From UBA7672 sp036733305 (lineage in GTDB: Bacteria > Pseudomonadota > Alphaproteobacteria > Caulobacterales > Hyphomonadaceae), in NCBI GenBank assembly GCA_036733305.1, contig DAINAT010000004.1, positions 3,493 to 67,492 of the forward strand: a DNA stretch of 64,000 nt, written 5' to 3'. Position numbers and translations under genes: made by a program. Shown piece by piece: positions 41,534 through 49,975 of the stretch. Position 1 is the stretch's first letter, and the number at the start of each line of letters is the position of its first letter. The notes beneath the pieces were generated by a model, which had not been told where the DNA came from, made no database searches, and worked only from the letters and a program-made list of their open reading frames with translations.

Positions 41534-42562
41534 CTATTCGCCTGCTTCGTCCTCATAGCCGATCAGGTGGAGGGGGCGGGCTTTGCGGCCTTCTAGCTCG
41601 GCCCAGCGGGCGAGGGCGTCGTCGCGGCCGTGGGTGACCCAGAGTTCGTCGGGGTTCACGTCCTTGACCGTTTGGGTGAGTTCATCCCAGTCGGCGTGGT
41701 CGGACAGGATGAGCGGGAGTTCGATGCCGCCGGCCTTGGCGCGCTGGCGGATGTTCATCCAGCCGGAGGCAAAGGCGATGACCGGGTCCGGGAAGCGCTG
41801 GGCCCACGGGGTGGAGGTGGCGGAGGGCGGGCAGATGATGATCTTGCCAGCGAACTTGCTGCTTTCGGATTTCTGCTTCTTTTCCAGCGTGGCGGATTCG
41901 AGCGGGCCGAGATCCACGCCGAGGCGTTCGTACATGTCGCAGAGCGCCTTCATGGCGCCGTGGATGTATATCATCTCGTGATAGCCGGCGTCGCGCAGTT
42001 CGCGGATGACGCGCTGGGCTTTTCCGAAAGCGTAGGCGCCGACAAGGTGTGCGCGATCGGGGAAAGCGCGGATGGAGGCGAGCAGCTTGGCGACTTCGCC
42101 GGGGCTGTCGGGATGGCGGAAGACGGGGAGCGCGAAGGTGGCTTCCGAGATGAAGACGTCGCAGGGGATGACTTCGAAGAGCTTGCAGGTTGGGTCGGTG
42201 CGGCGCTTGTAGTCGCCGGTGCAGACCATGGTGAGGCCTTTCCACTTCACCTCGACCTGTGCAGAACCGATGACGTGGCCGGCAGGGAAGAGGCGGACGT
42301 CGACATCGCCGATGCGGTTGCTTTCGCCATAGGGGGTGGCCTGACGCGATTGGGTGAATTCCTGCCCGTAGCGGGTGGCCATGGCTTCGATGGTTTCTGG
42401 CGTGGCTAGGACGGCGCCGTGACCGGCGCGAGCGTGATCCGAATGGCCATGGGTGACGACGGCGCGATCAACCCCGCCGCGCACCGGGTCGATGTAGAAA
42501 TCGCCCGGCGGGCAGTAGAGCCCTTTCGGCGTGGGACAAAGCAGGTCTTCGGGGCGGATCAT
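41534..42562 (-). CDS. Ligase-associated MBL-fold DNA exonuclease
   Basis: The 342-residue protein is a metallo-beta-lactamase/beta-CASP-like enzyme with the metal motif VVTHGHSDHARAGHG (His38, His40, Asp42, His43), GSAQVEVKWKGLTMVCTGDY, and the later HADWDELTQTVKDVNPDELWVTHG. It belongs to the exonuclease of the ligase-associated DNA damage response group. It acts with the ligase at 38192 and the helicase and PdeM genes at 53510 and 56187. It is separated from the latter two by a foreign-looking operon. The start is at 42562. Confidence 0.92.
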   Translation of the reverse strand: MIRPEDLLCPTPKGLYCPPGDFYIDPVRGGVDRAVVTHGHSDHARAGHGAVLATPETIEAMATRYGQEFTQSRQATPYGESNRIGDVDVRLFPAGHVIGSAQVEVKWKGLTMVCTGDYKRRTDPTCKLFEVIPCDVFISEATFALPVFRHPDSPGEVAKLLASIRAFPDRAHLVGAYAFGKAQRVIRELRDAGYHEMIYIHGAMKALCDMYERLGVDLGPLESATLEKKQKSESSKFAGKIIICPPSATSTPWAQRFPDPVIAFASGWMNIRQRAKAGGIELPLILSDHADWDELTQTVKDVNPDELWVTHGRDDALARWAELEGRKARPLHLIGYEDEAGE

Positions 42563-42788
42563 GCGGGGAATATGATGCGGCTAGCGTGGTTCGCCAAATA
42601 TTGGCTGTTGATGTTCCCGGTGCGTCGTCGCGTGGCGGGCGATCCAATCATGGCGGCATTTGGCCATTTACGATCAAAAAGGCCAGTAGCGCAGGGGCAC
42701 GCGCTGCCTTGAACTTTCCCTAAAACAACGGATTCATGGCCGCACGTCGCCCAGTGCTTTGTGGGTGGGGACGGCGATAAGGAACACG

Positions 42789-44075
42789 ATGCCAAGTGCG
42801 TTTGAAGCGGTTCAGCGGATGATTGCGGCGATGCTGCAGGGGCGCACGACGGATGAGATCGCAAAGCAGACCCGGCCGGATACGACAACGCCGCTGAAGC
42901 CGTGGATTCGTCCGGCAAAGCGGTTGGAGCCCACGTTCACGGCGTCGAACTGGAAAACGTTGCTGGCGAACTCGGGCGCGACCGAGGCCGACAAGGCCGA
43001 GCTCTATGATGCGAAGGCGCAGGAGTCGCTGGAGCGGTATGAGCATAACGTCGAGAATTATATCGGGACGTTGCGGTTGCCTGTCGGCGTGGTGGGGCCG
43101 CTGCGGGTGAACGGGATTTTTGCGAAGGGCGATTACTACGTACCGCTGGCGACGAGCGAGGCGGCGCTGGTGGCGAGCTATGGCCGTGGGGCGCGGTTGA
43201 TCTCGTCAGTTGGTGGGGCGACGACGGGGACGTTGGCGGAGGGCGTGCATCGTGCGCCGGGTTTTGCATTTGGCTCGACGACTGAGGCGGGGTTGTTCGT
43301 CGCCTGGGTATGCATGAACTTCGACATGCTGAAGGCGGCGGCTGAGACGACGACGCGGCATGGCAAGCTGGTGGAGCTGTCGCCGCATGTCGAGGGCGAT
43401 CACGTCTATCTCGTGTGCAGCTATACGACTGGCGATGCGGCCGGGCAGAACATGGTGACGATCGCGACCGAGGCGGTGTGTGCGGCGATCATCGAGAAGT
43501 CTCCGGTGAAGCCGGTGTATTGGTTCGTTGAGGCCAACTTCTCGGGCGACAAGAAGGCTTCGGCGATGTCGTTCGTGGGCGTGCGCGGGCGAAAGGTTAC
43601 GGCTTCGGTTGAGCTGCCGGGGGCGGAGATCCAGAAGCAACTGCACACGACGGCGCGGCGGATGGAAGAGTACTGGCGCATGTCGGCGCTGGGGGGCGTG
43701 ATGTCTGGCTCGATCGGCGTGCAGGGCCATTATGCCAATGGTCTGGCGGCGCTGTATCTGGCGACGGGGCAGGATGCGGCTTGTGTGGCGGAGAGTGCGG
43801 TTGGCGTGACGCGGATGGAGCTGCGCGACGGCGACAAGCTGTTCGTGTCGGTGACATTGCCGAATATTATCGCGGGGACGGTTGGGGGCGGCACGGGTCT
43901 GCCGACGCAGAGTGCGGGGCTCAACATCATGGGGCTGAAGGGCGCGGGCAAGGCGCGTGCGTTTGGCGAGGTTTGCGCGGCGGTGTGTCTGGCGGGGGAG
44001 CTGTCGATCATTGGCGCGCTGTGTGCGCATGAGTTTGCCAGTGCGCACAAGAACCTGGCGCGGGGCAAGGCGTGA
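42789..44075 (+). CDS. Class I 3-hydroxy-3-methylglutaryl-CoA reductase homologue
   Basis: The 428-residue protein has the class I HMGR signature: LRLPVGVVGPLRVNG, YVPLATSEAALVASYGRG with catalytic Glu124, the NADPH segment GDAAGQNM (216-222), FSGDKKASAMSF with Lys255, TGQDAACVAES with Asp329, IAGTVGGGTGLPTQ and a C-terminal His (His414/His420). The enzyme reduces HMG-CoA to mevalonate with NADPH. It lacks membrane segments and is soluble. The ATG follows AAGGA by 6 bases. The genome also has ispH, so mevalonate is not needed for IPP by this route. It opens the eight-gene operon. Confidence 0.93.
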   Translation: MPSAFEAVQRMIAAMLQGRTTDEIAKQTRPDTTTPLKPWIRPAKRLEPTFTASNWKTLLANSGATEADKAELYDAKAQESLERYEHNVENYIGTLRLPVGVVGPLRVNGIFAKGDYYVPLATSEAALVASYGRGARLISSVGGATTGTLAEGVHRAPGFAFGSTTEAGLFVAWVCMNFDMLKAAAETTTRHGKLVELSPHVEGDHVYLVCSYTTGDAAGQNMVTIATEAVCAAIIEKSPVKPVYWFVEANFSGDKKASAMSFVGVRGRKVTASVELPGAEIQKQLHTTARRMEEYWRMSALGGVMSGSIGVQGHYANGLAALYLATGQDAACVAESAVGVTRMELRDGDKLFVSVTLPNIIAGTVGGGTGLPTQSAGLNIMGLKGAGKARAFGEVCAAVCLAGELSIIGALCAHEFASAHKNLARGKA

Positions 44076-45043
44076 GCGACGCTGCCGTGAGCGTGCGGGA
44101 TACGCGCGGACCCGATACCCGAGGTTTGGGCGTGCGCCTGTGGGTGTATCAGGCCGAGCGTTTTCCTGTGTTCAAGCATGGGGCGCTGATTGCGGCGTTT
44201 GGGGCTTCGGCGGTTTGCTTGTCTGCATTGCTGCGTGAGGCTGTACCGGGATGGCTTTCGGTTGTTGTGGCTGTGCTGGTGTTGTTCGGGTTTTTCTTCC
44301 AGCTGCGCGTGGCGGACGAGCACAAGGACAATGAAGACGACACGAAGTATCGGCCGGAGCGGCCGGTGCCGCGGGGGCTGGTGACGCTGGCGGAGCTGCG
44401 CCGTGTCGCGATTGGCGTGGCCGTGTTGCAGGTGGCGCTGACTGTGGCGCTGGACTGGACGATGATCGTGCTGCTGCTGGCCGTGTGGGGCTGGATGGCG
44501 GTGATGACCAAGGAGTTCTTTGCTCCGGCGTGGCTGAAGAAGCGGCCGCTGGTCTATATGTTCAGCCATATGGCGATCATGCCGCTGATCGATCTCTATG
44601 CGACGGCGTGCGACTGGTGGCCGGCTGGGTATGCGTTGCATGAGGGCTTTGGGCTGACGCTTGGGGCGTTCCTTGTGCTGTCGCTGGTGAACGGGATGGC
44701 GATCGAGATCGCGCGCAAGTGCTGGGCGCCGGAGAGCGAGCGTGAGGGCGTTGAGACGTACTCCAAACTGTGGGGGGCGGGGCGGGCTGGCGTTGCGGTG
44801 ATGTGCGTCGTGCTGGTGGGGCTGGCGATGTCGGCGTTCATCAATGTGCGGTCGGGCGCGGGCGTGTGGTTTCTCGGTGCGCTGTTGCTGGTGAGTGCGT
44901 GGACGGCGTGGACGGCGATTGACTATGCCGGGACGCCGACGGTGAAGACCGCGAAGATGCTGGAGACGTCGAGCGGTGTGTTCGTGCTGACGAACTATCT
45001 GTTGCTCGGGGTGTTGCCGCTGCTGGTGTCGATTTGGCTGTAG
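44072..45043 (+). CDS. UbiA superfamily prenyltransferase, atypical motifs
   Basis: The 323-residue protein has about eight hydrophobic segments. The first Asp-rich region is LRVADEHKDNEDDTKYRPER, where D-x3-D-x3-D replaces the usual ND-x2-D-x3-D, and is followed by PVPRGLVTLAEL. In the second region the usual second Asp motif is replaced by AIEIARKCWAPESEREGVETYSKLWG-like sequence. UbiA proteins transfer a polyprenyl or related group to an acceptor in the membrane. The GTG start overlaps the HMGR stop (GTGA). Donor and acceptor are unknown. Confidence 0.85.
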   Translation: MSDAAVSVRDTRGPDTRGLGVRLWVYQAERFPVFKHGALIAAFGASAVCLSALLREAVPGWLSVVVAVLVLFGFFFQLRVADEHKDNEDDTKYRPERPVPRGLVTLAELRRVAIGVAVLQVALTVALDWTMIVLLLAVWGWMAVMTKEFFAPAWLKKRPLVYMFSHMAIMPLIDLYATACDWWPAGYALHEGFGLTLGAFLVLSLVNGMAIEIARKCWAPESEREGVETYSKLWGAGRAGVAVMCVVLVGLAMSAFINVRSGAGVWFLGALLLVSAWTAWTAIDYAGTPTVKTAKMLETSSGVFVLTNYLLLGVLPLLVSIWL

Positions 45044-47538
45044 CTCAGGGATATGTGCTGACGGGCGGGGTCGCGATGTCGCCGGCTGTGGCTGGCGGCA
45101 AGGGCGCGGCGCTGGCGAAGCTGGCGGCGACGTTTCCGGTGCCGGCGTTCTTTGTCATTACGGCTGAGGCGTTTGATGAAGCGGGCCTGAAGGCGGAGGC
45201 GCGCGAAGAGGTTAAACAGGGGTTGCAACGGTTGGGCGCTGGGCCGTTTGCGGTGCGTTCTTCAGGCCGCGAGGAAGATGGTGCGGACTCGGCGCATGCT
45301 GGGCAGTTCGAGACCGAGTTGAAGGTGCCGACTGATGATGTGCCGGCAGCGGCGCATCGCGTTTGGAAGTCCGGGTTCAGCGAGACGCTGGCGCAGTATC
45401 GTGTGGCCAAGGGGTTGTCGGGTGCGCCACAGCCGCCTGCGGTTGTTGTTCAGGTGATGGTTGAAGCGCGCGCGGCCGGCGTGGCATTTTCGGCGGACCC
45501 GGTTTCAGGCGATCGCGGCGTTGCGGTGGTGAGCGCGATCCTGGGGCTGGCGGACAAGCTGGTCGGTGGCGAGGCGGATGGCGATAGTTATCGCGTCGGC
45601 GCTGGCGGCGAGACGCTGGATGCCGAGGTGATTGGCGATGCGCCGGTGCTGACTGAAGTTGAACGCGCTGAGGTGGCGGCGATGGCGCGGCGGGCGGCGG
45701 AGCATTTTGGGTCGCCGCAGGATATCGAATGGGCGTTCGATGGCGCGATGCTGCATATGTTGCAGTCGCGACCGATCACGACGCTGGGGGCTGGCGCTGT
45801 TGCGTCAGGCGATGAGCTGACCATCTGGGACAACTCGAACATCGTCGAGAGTTATCCGGGTGTTACGTCTCCGCTGACGTTCTCGTTTGCTCGCTATGTT
45901 TACAGCCATGTCTATCAGGCGTTTTCGCGACTGATGGGCGTGAACGTTAAAGTGGTGGATGAACATCGCGCCGTGTTCGAGAACATGCTCGGGCGCGTGG
46001 ATGGGCGGATCTATTACAACCTGCTGAACTGGTATCGTGCGCTGGCGCTGTTTCCGGGGTTCAAGGCGAACCGGAAGTTCATGGAAGGCATGATGGGCGT
46101 CTCCGAGGCTTTGCCGCAGGAGATGGCCGATGCAATTGCACCGCCGACGGAGAGCGGGACGGAGCGGTTCTTCGACAATCTGAAATTTGCGCGCGTGGGC
46201 TTCGGGTTGATCTGGCATGAGATCACCATTCGCTCGACGATCGACAAGTTCTACGAACGGTTGAACGCAGCGCTGGCGCGGCCGAATGCAGAGATCGATG
46301 CGTTGTCGGCGATGCAGCTGGCGGCGGAGTATCGGCATCTTGAGCAGCAGTTGCTGGCGAAGTGGGATGCGCCGCTGGTGAATGACTTCCTGTGCATGAT
46401 CGCGTTCGGTGCGGCGCAGAAGTCGATGACCAAGTGGGCCGGCGATGATGGCCTGGCGTTCCTGTCGGGCATGCTGATTGGCCAGGGCGACATTGTTTCG
46501 GCTGAACCGGCGCGGATGATCCAGGCGATGGGCGCGATGGTGCGCGGCAAGCCGGAGGTGGTGAAGCGGCTGGCGGCGGGTGATCGTACGGCGGTGGGTG
46601 CGTCGCCGGAGTTGCGCGTGGCGTTCGACGCCTACATCGCGAAGTTTGGCGATCGGTGTACGCAGGAACTGAAGCTTGAGAGTCGGACGCTGCATGACGA
46701 TCCGGCGCAGGTGTTGATGGCGATTGCGGCGGCGTCGGCGCCGAAGGCCGCGGGCGAAGCGGCGGCCGAGCAGCGCGATCTGCATGACCTGGTGCCGGAG
46801 TTGGGCAAGCGCGTGATGGCGCGCTGGCTGCTGAAATGGGCCAAGGCGCGGGTGCGGGATCGGGAGAACCTGCGGTTTGAGCGGACGCGGTTGTTCGGGC
46901 GTGTGCGGCGTATCTTTCTGGCGATGGGCGCACGGTTGAGCGAGGCTGGCGTGCTGAATGACCCGCGGGATGTGTTCAATCTGACGGTTGAGGAGTTGCT
47001 CGGCGCGGTCGAGGGCGCGGGTATCACGACTGATCTGAAGGCGCTGGTGAGGCTGCGGGATGCGGAGTTGAAGGCGCAGGTGGCGCGGCCTGATCCGCCA
47101 GAGCGATTCAGCGTGCGTGGCGCGCATATCAGCGGGCTGGCAGGGCTGGCTGCGCAGGCGGCCGAGCCGGGTGAGAGCGCGGAGAAGCGCAAGGGTCTGG
47201 CGTGCTGCAAGGGTGTGGTGACGGCCAAGGTGCGGGTGATTGAAGATCCGCGGGTTGAAGCGCTGCTGCCGGGGGAGATCCTGGTGGCGCGGCATACTGA
47301 TCCGGGCTGGATCGCTGTGTTTGCCAATGCGGCGGGCGTGATTGCGGAGCGTGGGTCGCTGCTGTCTCACTCGGCCATTGTGGCGCGTGAAATGGGCGTG
47401 CCGTGTGTCGTGTCGCTCAAGGGCGTGACGCAGTGGCTGAAGACCGGTGATACGGTTCGGCTGGACGGCGGGGCTGGAACGGTTGAAAGAACTGTGGTTG
47501 CGGGTGGCATTGCTGGCGGTCGGGGGCAATCGGAATAG
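45034..47538 (+). CDS. Rifampin-phosphotransferase-like/PEP-synthase-like dikinase
   Basis: The 834-residue protein has the three-part layout of the rifampin phosphotransferase and PEP synthase family: an N-terminal ATP-grasp domain (GGKGAALAKLA, FAVRSSGREEDGADSAHAGQ, PQDIEWAFDG ending LQSRPITTLG), a middle substrate-binding region beginning DNSNIVESYPGVTSPLTFSF, and a C-terminal swivelling domain with the phosphorylated His779 in ERGSLLSHSAIVAREMGVPC. It uses ATP to phosphorylate a target through a His intermediate. The substrate is unknown; position in this operon suggests an alcohol or lipid intermediate. The TTG start overlaps the UbiA gene by 10 bases. Confidence 0.85.
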   Translation: MAVAQGYVLTGGVAMSPAVAGGKGAALAKLAATFPVPAFFVITAEAFDEAGLKAEAREEVKQGLQRLGAGPFAVRSSGREEDGADSAHAGQFETELKVPTDDVPAAAHRVWKSGFSETLAQYRVAKGLSGAPQPPAVVVQVMVEARAAGVAFSADPVSGDRGVAVVSAILGLADKLVGGEADGDSYRVGAGGETLDAEVIGDAPVLTEVERAEVAAMARRAAEHFGSPQDIEWAFDGAMLHMLQSRPITTLGAGAVASGDELTIWDNSNIVESYPGVTSPLTFSFARYVYSHVYQAFSRLMGVNVKVVDEHRAVFENMLGRVDGRIYYNLLNWYRALALFPGFKANRKFMEGMMGVSEALPQEMADAIAPPTESGTERFFDNLKFARVGFGLIWHEITIRSTIDKFYERLNAALARPNAEIDALSAMQLAAEYRHLEQQLLAKWDAPLVNDFLCMIAFGAAQKSMTKWAGDDGLAFLSGMLIGQGDIVSAEPARMIQAMGAMVRGKPEVVKRLAAGDRTAVGASPELRVAFDAYIAKFGDRCTQELKLESRTLHDDPAQVLMAIAAASAPKAAGEAAAEQRDLHDLVPELGKRVMARWLLKWAKARVRDRENLRFERTRLFGRVRRIFLAMGARLSEAGVLNDPRDVFNLTVEELLGAVEGAGITTDLKALVRLRDAELKAQVARPDPPERFSVRGAHISGLAGLAAQAAEPGESAEKRKGLACCKGVVTAKVRVIEDPRVEALLPGEILVARHTDPGWIAVFANAAGVIAERGSLLSHSAIVAREMGVPCVVSLKGVTQWLKTGDTVRLDGGAGTVERTVVAGGIAGGRGQSE

Positions 47539-47540
47539 TC

Positions 47541-48638
47541 ATGGCCGAGACAGACGTCGCCAAGCGGGCGGCATTCGACATCATCAGGTATGCGCAGGTC
47601 TGGGAGGACGCGGACATCCTCGCGGCGGCGTTGCGGCCCAAGGCGGGTGATACGGTCGTGTCGATTGCGTCGGCGGGCGATAATGCGTTTGCGCTGCTGG
47701 CCGAGGGGCCGGAGCGCGTGATTGCGGTTGATCTCAATCCGACGCAGCTGGCCTGCGTACGTATTCGGGTTGCGGCGTACAAGGTGCATTCGCACGGGGA
47801 GTTCCTGGAGCTGATGGGATCGCGCGCGTCGGGGCGGCGGCGGCATCTGCTTGAGCAAGTGGCGCAGACATTGTCGGCGGAGGACCAGGCGTTCTGGGCG
47901 GCGCGCAAGGACGACGTGTTGAAGTTTGGGATTGGCGGGGTCGGCAAGTTCGAGAACTACTTCAAGCTGTTCCGCGAATGGGCTCTGCCGTTCGTGCATA
48001 ATCGCGAGACGATCGACAATCTTCTGCGCGAGCGCACGCCCGAGGATCGCGCGGCGTTTTACGAGAAGCACTGGAACAACTGGGGCTGGCGGCAGATGCT
48101 CAAGCTGTTCTTCTCGCGCTTTGTGATGGGGCGTCTGGGGCGCGATCCGGCGTTTTTCGATCACGTTGAAGGCGGGCCCGCGCAGCAGGTGGCGCGGCTG
48201 ACGCGCAAGGCGCTGGTGGATCAGGACCCATCGGTGAACCCGTATCTGCACTGGATTTTGCGCGGTAGCCACGGCGTGGCGTTGCCGCGTGCGCTTGAGC
48301 TTGAGCGGTTCGAGACGATCCGCGAACGTGTGGATCGGCTTGAGATCCGGCTCTGCACGGTCGAGACGCTGGCGGAAGAAGGCGTGAAGGCGGATGCGTT
48401 CAACCTGTCCGACATCTTTGAGTACATGTCACCGGAGGCGCATGAGCAGGCGTATGGGACGATCCTTGCCGCATCGAATCCAGGGGCGCGGATTGCCTAC
48501 TGGAACATGATGGCGCCGCGGCGCGTGCCGGCTTCGCTGGCGGCGAAGGTGAAGACGAATGCCGAGTTGGAGGCGAAGCTGAAGCCGCTGGACAAGGCGT
48601 TCTTCTATTCTGACTTCGTGATCGAGGAAGTCGTTTGA
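47541..48638 (+). CDS. DUF3419 (BtaA-like) protein
   Basis: The 365-residue protein belongs to DUF3419, which includes BtaA, the SAM:diacylglycerol 3-amino-3-carboxypropyl transferase that starts betaine lipid synthesis. The SAM-binding region is VVSIASAGDNAFALLAEGPE followed by VIAVDLNPTQLACVRIRV. Later are YFKLFREWALPFVHN and FNLSDIFEYMSPEAHEQ. No btaB methyltransferase is adjacent, so a betaine lipid is not assured. The gene starts 2 bases after the dikinase stop. Confidence 0.87.
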   Translation: MAETDVAKRAAFDIIRYAQVWEDADILAAALRPKAGDTVVSIASAGDNAFALLAEGPERVIAVDLNPTQLACVRIRVAAYKVHSHGEFLELMGSRASGRRRHLLEQVAQTLSAEDQAFWAARKDDVLKFGIGGVGKFENYFKLFREWALPFVHNRETIDNLLRERTPEDRAAFYEKHWNNWGWRQMLKLFFSRFVMGRLGRDPAFFDHVEGGPAQQVARLTRKALVDQDPSVNPYLHWILRGSHGVALPRALELERFETIRERVDRLEIRLCTVETLAEEGVKADAFNLSDIFEYMSPEAHEQAYGTILAASNPGARIAYWNMMAPRRVPASLAAKVKTNAELEAKLKPLDKAFFYSDFVIEEVV

Positions 48639-49975
48639 GCGATGCGCTTCTGATCAGCGCGGGGAAGATTGCGGGATCGGTGATCCTGCTCGCGCTCGTG
48701 CTGTGGGGCGTATCGAAGCTGGCGAAGATCGCGAAGCTTGATCCGGAGATCGGGCGCAAGCTCGTTCATATCAGTCTGGGCTTGTATTGCCTGACATTCC
48801 CGTACGTGTTCGGCGCGGTGTGGGAAGTCGTGGTGACGTGCGGGCTGGCGGTGATGGTGTTCCTGCTGGCGCGCGGGACCATGCGGAACAGCCTGGGCGG
48901 CGGGCTGCATGCCGTACAGCGTACGTCATATGGTGAGCTGTTGTTTGCCGTCTCGGTGGCGTTGCTGTTCTGGCTGAAGGACGGGCACTTTGTGTCACTG
49001 GCGCTGCATCACAAGCCGCCGGTTGGGCCTGTGCTGTATGTGCTGCCGCTGCTGATCCTGACGCTGTGTGATGCGGCGAGTGCTGTAGTTGGTTCGCGCT
49101 ATGGCAGGCGACAATTTCAGATCGAAGAAGGTTCCAAGAGCGTTGAGGGCGTGGTCGTCTTTGCGGTGACGGCGTGGTTGTTGTCGCTGATCGTCATTCT
49201 CTTGATGACTGATATCGGGCGTGGCGAAGCTGTACTGCTGGCGTTTATCGTTGCGGCGTTTGGGGCACTGCTGGAGGCGGCGAGCTGGCGCGGGCTGGAC
49301 AATCTGTTCATTCCGCTGGGGCTCTATTTCCTGGTTTCGAACCTGCTCTATCTCGGCGTGGTCGGCCTTGCTGTGATCGCAGGGTTGTTCTTTGCAACCC
49401 TCATGCTGCTGCTGTTTGTGACGCGGCGTCGGTCGGGCGAGGAACGGCATTTTCTGGCGATTGGCTCGACGCTGTTCTTCTGCATCGCGATATTTGCCGA
49501 GCCGACGAGCATTGTGACGCCGGCCGTGGCGGTGGGGACGTATTTCATCGCGGATGCCGTGCGGCACAAGGAACGGCCGCCATTTGATGCGCTGAATCTG
49601 CTCATCGCCGTGTTGGCGGTGGCTCTGTTCTACTTCGTGCTGAGCAATGTGGCACTGAAGGATACAATCTTCGGGTTCAACCTGTCGTTCGCAGCGTTGG
49701 CGGGCGGGATTTCGGGGCGGTTCGCCAAGCATCTGTGGCGGTGCGTGGCCGTTGTGCTGGTTGCGTGGGCGGCGATGTCGGTGCGGACCTACTGGCATGT
49801 GGGTCAGACGCAGGACGGGCTTATTTTCACGCTGGTTGGATTGGTCGGGATTATTCTGTTGGCGGTGGCTGGATGGTTGCTGCGGCGGCGGGACTATGAC
49901 CGGCCGTGGATGGTCTTGGGAGCGCTGAGCATGGTTGTCGGGCTTGTGACTCTACCGATGTGGCCACCGCCATGA
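48635..49975 (+). CDS. Dolichol/phytol-kinase-like membrane protein
   Basis: The 446-residue protein has about 12 hydrophobic segments. Its N-terminal half has the hallmark GRKLVHISLGLYCLT and DAASAVVGSRYG, then IEEGSKSVEGVVVFAVTAW, as in the CTP-dependent dolichol kinase, diacylglycerol kinase and phytol kinase (VTE5) family. The likely role is phosphorylation of a polyprenyl or long-chain alcohol using CTP; activation of a lipid by cytidylyl transfer is an alternative. The TTG start overlaps the previous stop by 4 bases. Confidence 0.78.
   Translation: MSDALLISAGKIAGSVILLALVLWGVSKLAKIAKLDPEIGRKLVHISLGLYCLTFPYVFGAVWEVVVTCGLAVMVFLLARGTMRNSLGGGLHAVQRTSYGELLFAVSVALLFWLKDGHFVSLALHHKPPVGPVLYVLPLLILTLCDAASAVVGSRYGRRQFQIEEGSKSVEGVVVFAVTAWLLSLIVILLMTDIGRGEAVLLAFIVAAFGALLEAASWRGLDNLFIPLGLYFLVSNLLYLGVVGLAVIAGLFFATLMLLLFVTRRRSGEERHFLAIGSTLFFCIAIFAEPTSIVTPAVAVGTYFIADAVRHKERPPFDALNLLIAVLAVALFYFVLSNVALKDTIFGFNLSFAALAGGISGRFAKHLWRCVAVVLVAWAAMSVRTYWHVGQTQDGLIFTLVGLVGIILLAVAGWLLRRRDYDRPWMVLGALSMVVGLVTLPMWPPP

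Noticed and set aside
42563..42788. Specific promoter for the lipid operon
   Set aside because: TTGAAC-like and AT-rich sequences are present, but no -35/-10 pair with good spacing could be chosen with confidence.
45805..47529. Long minus-strand frame opposite the dikinase gene
   Set aside because: It is Arg/His/Gln-rich and antisense to a gene with clear conserved motifs.
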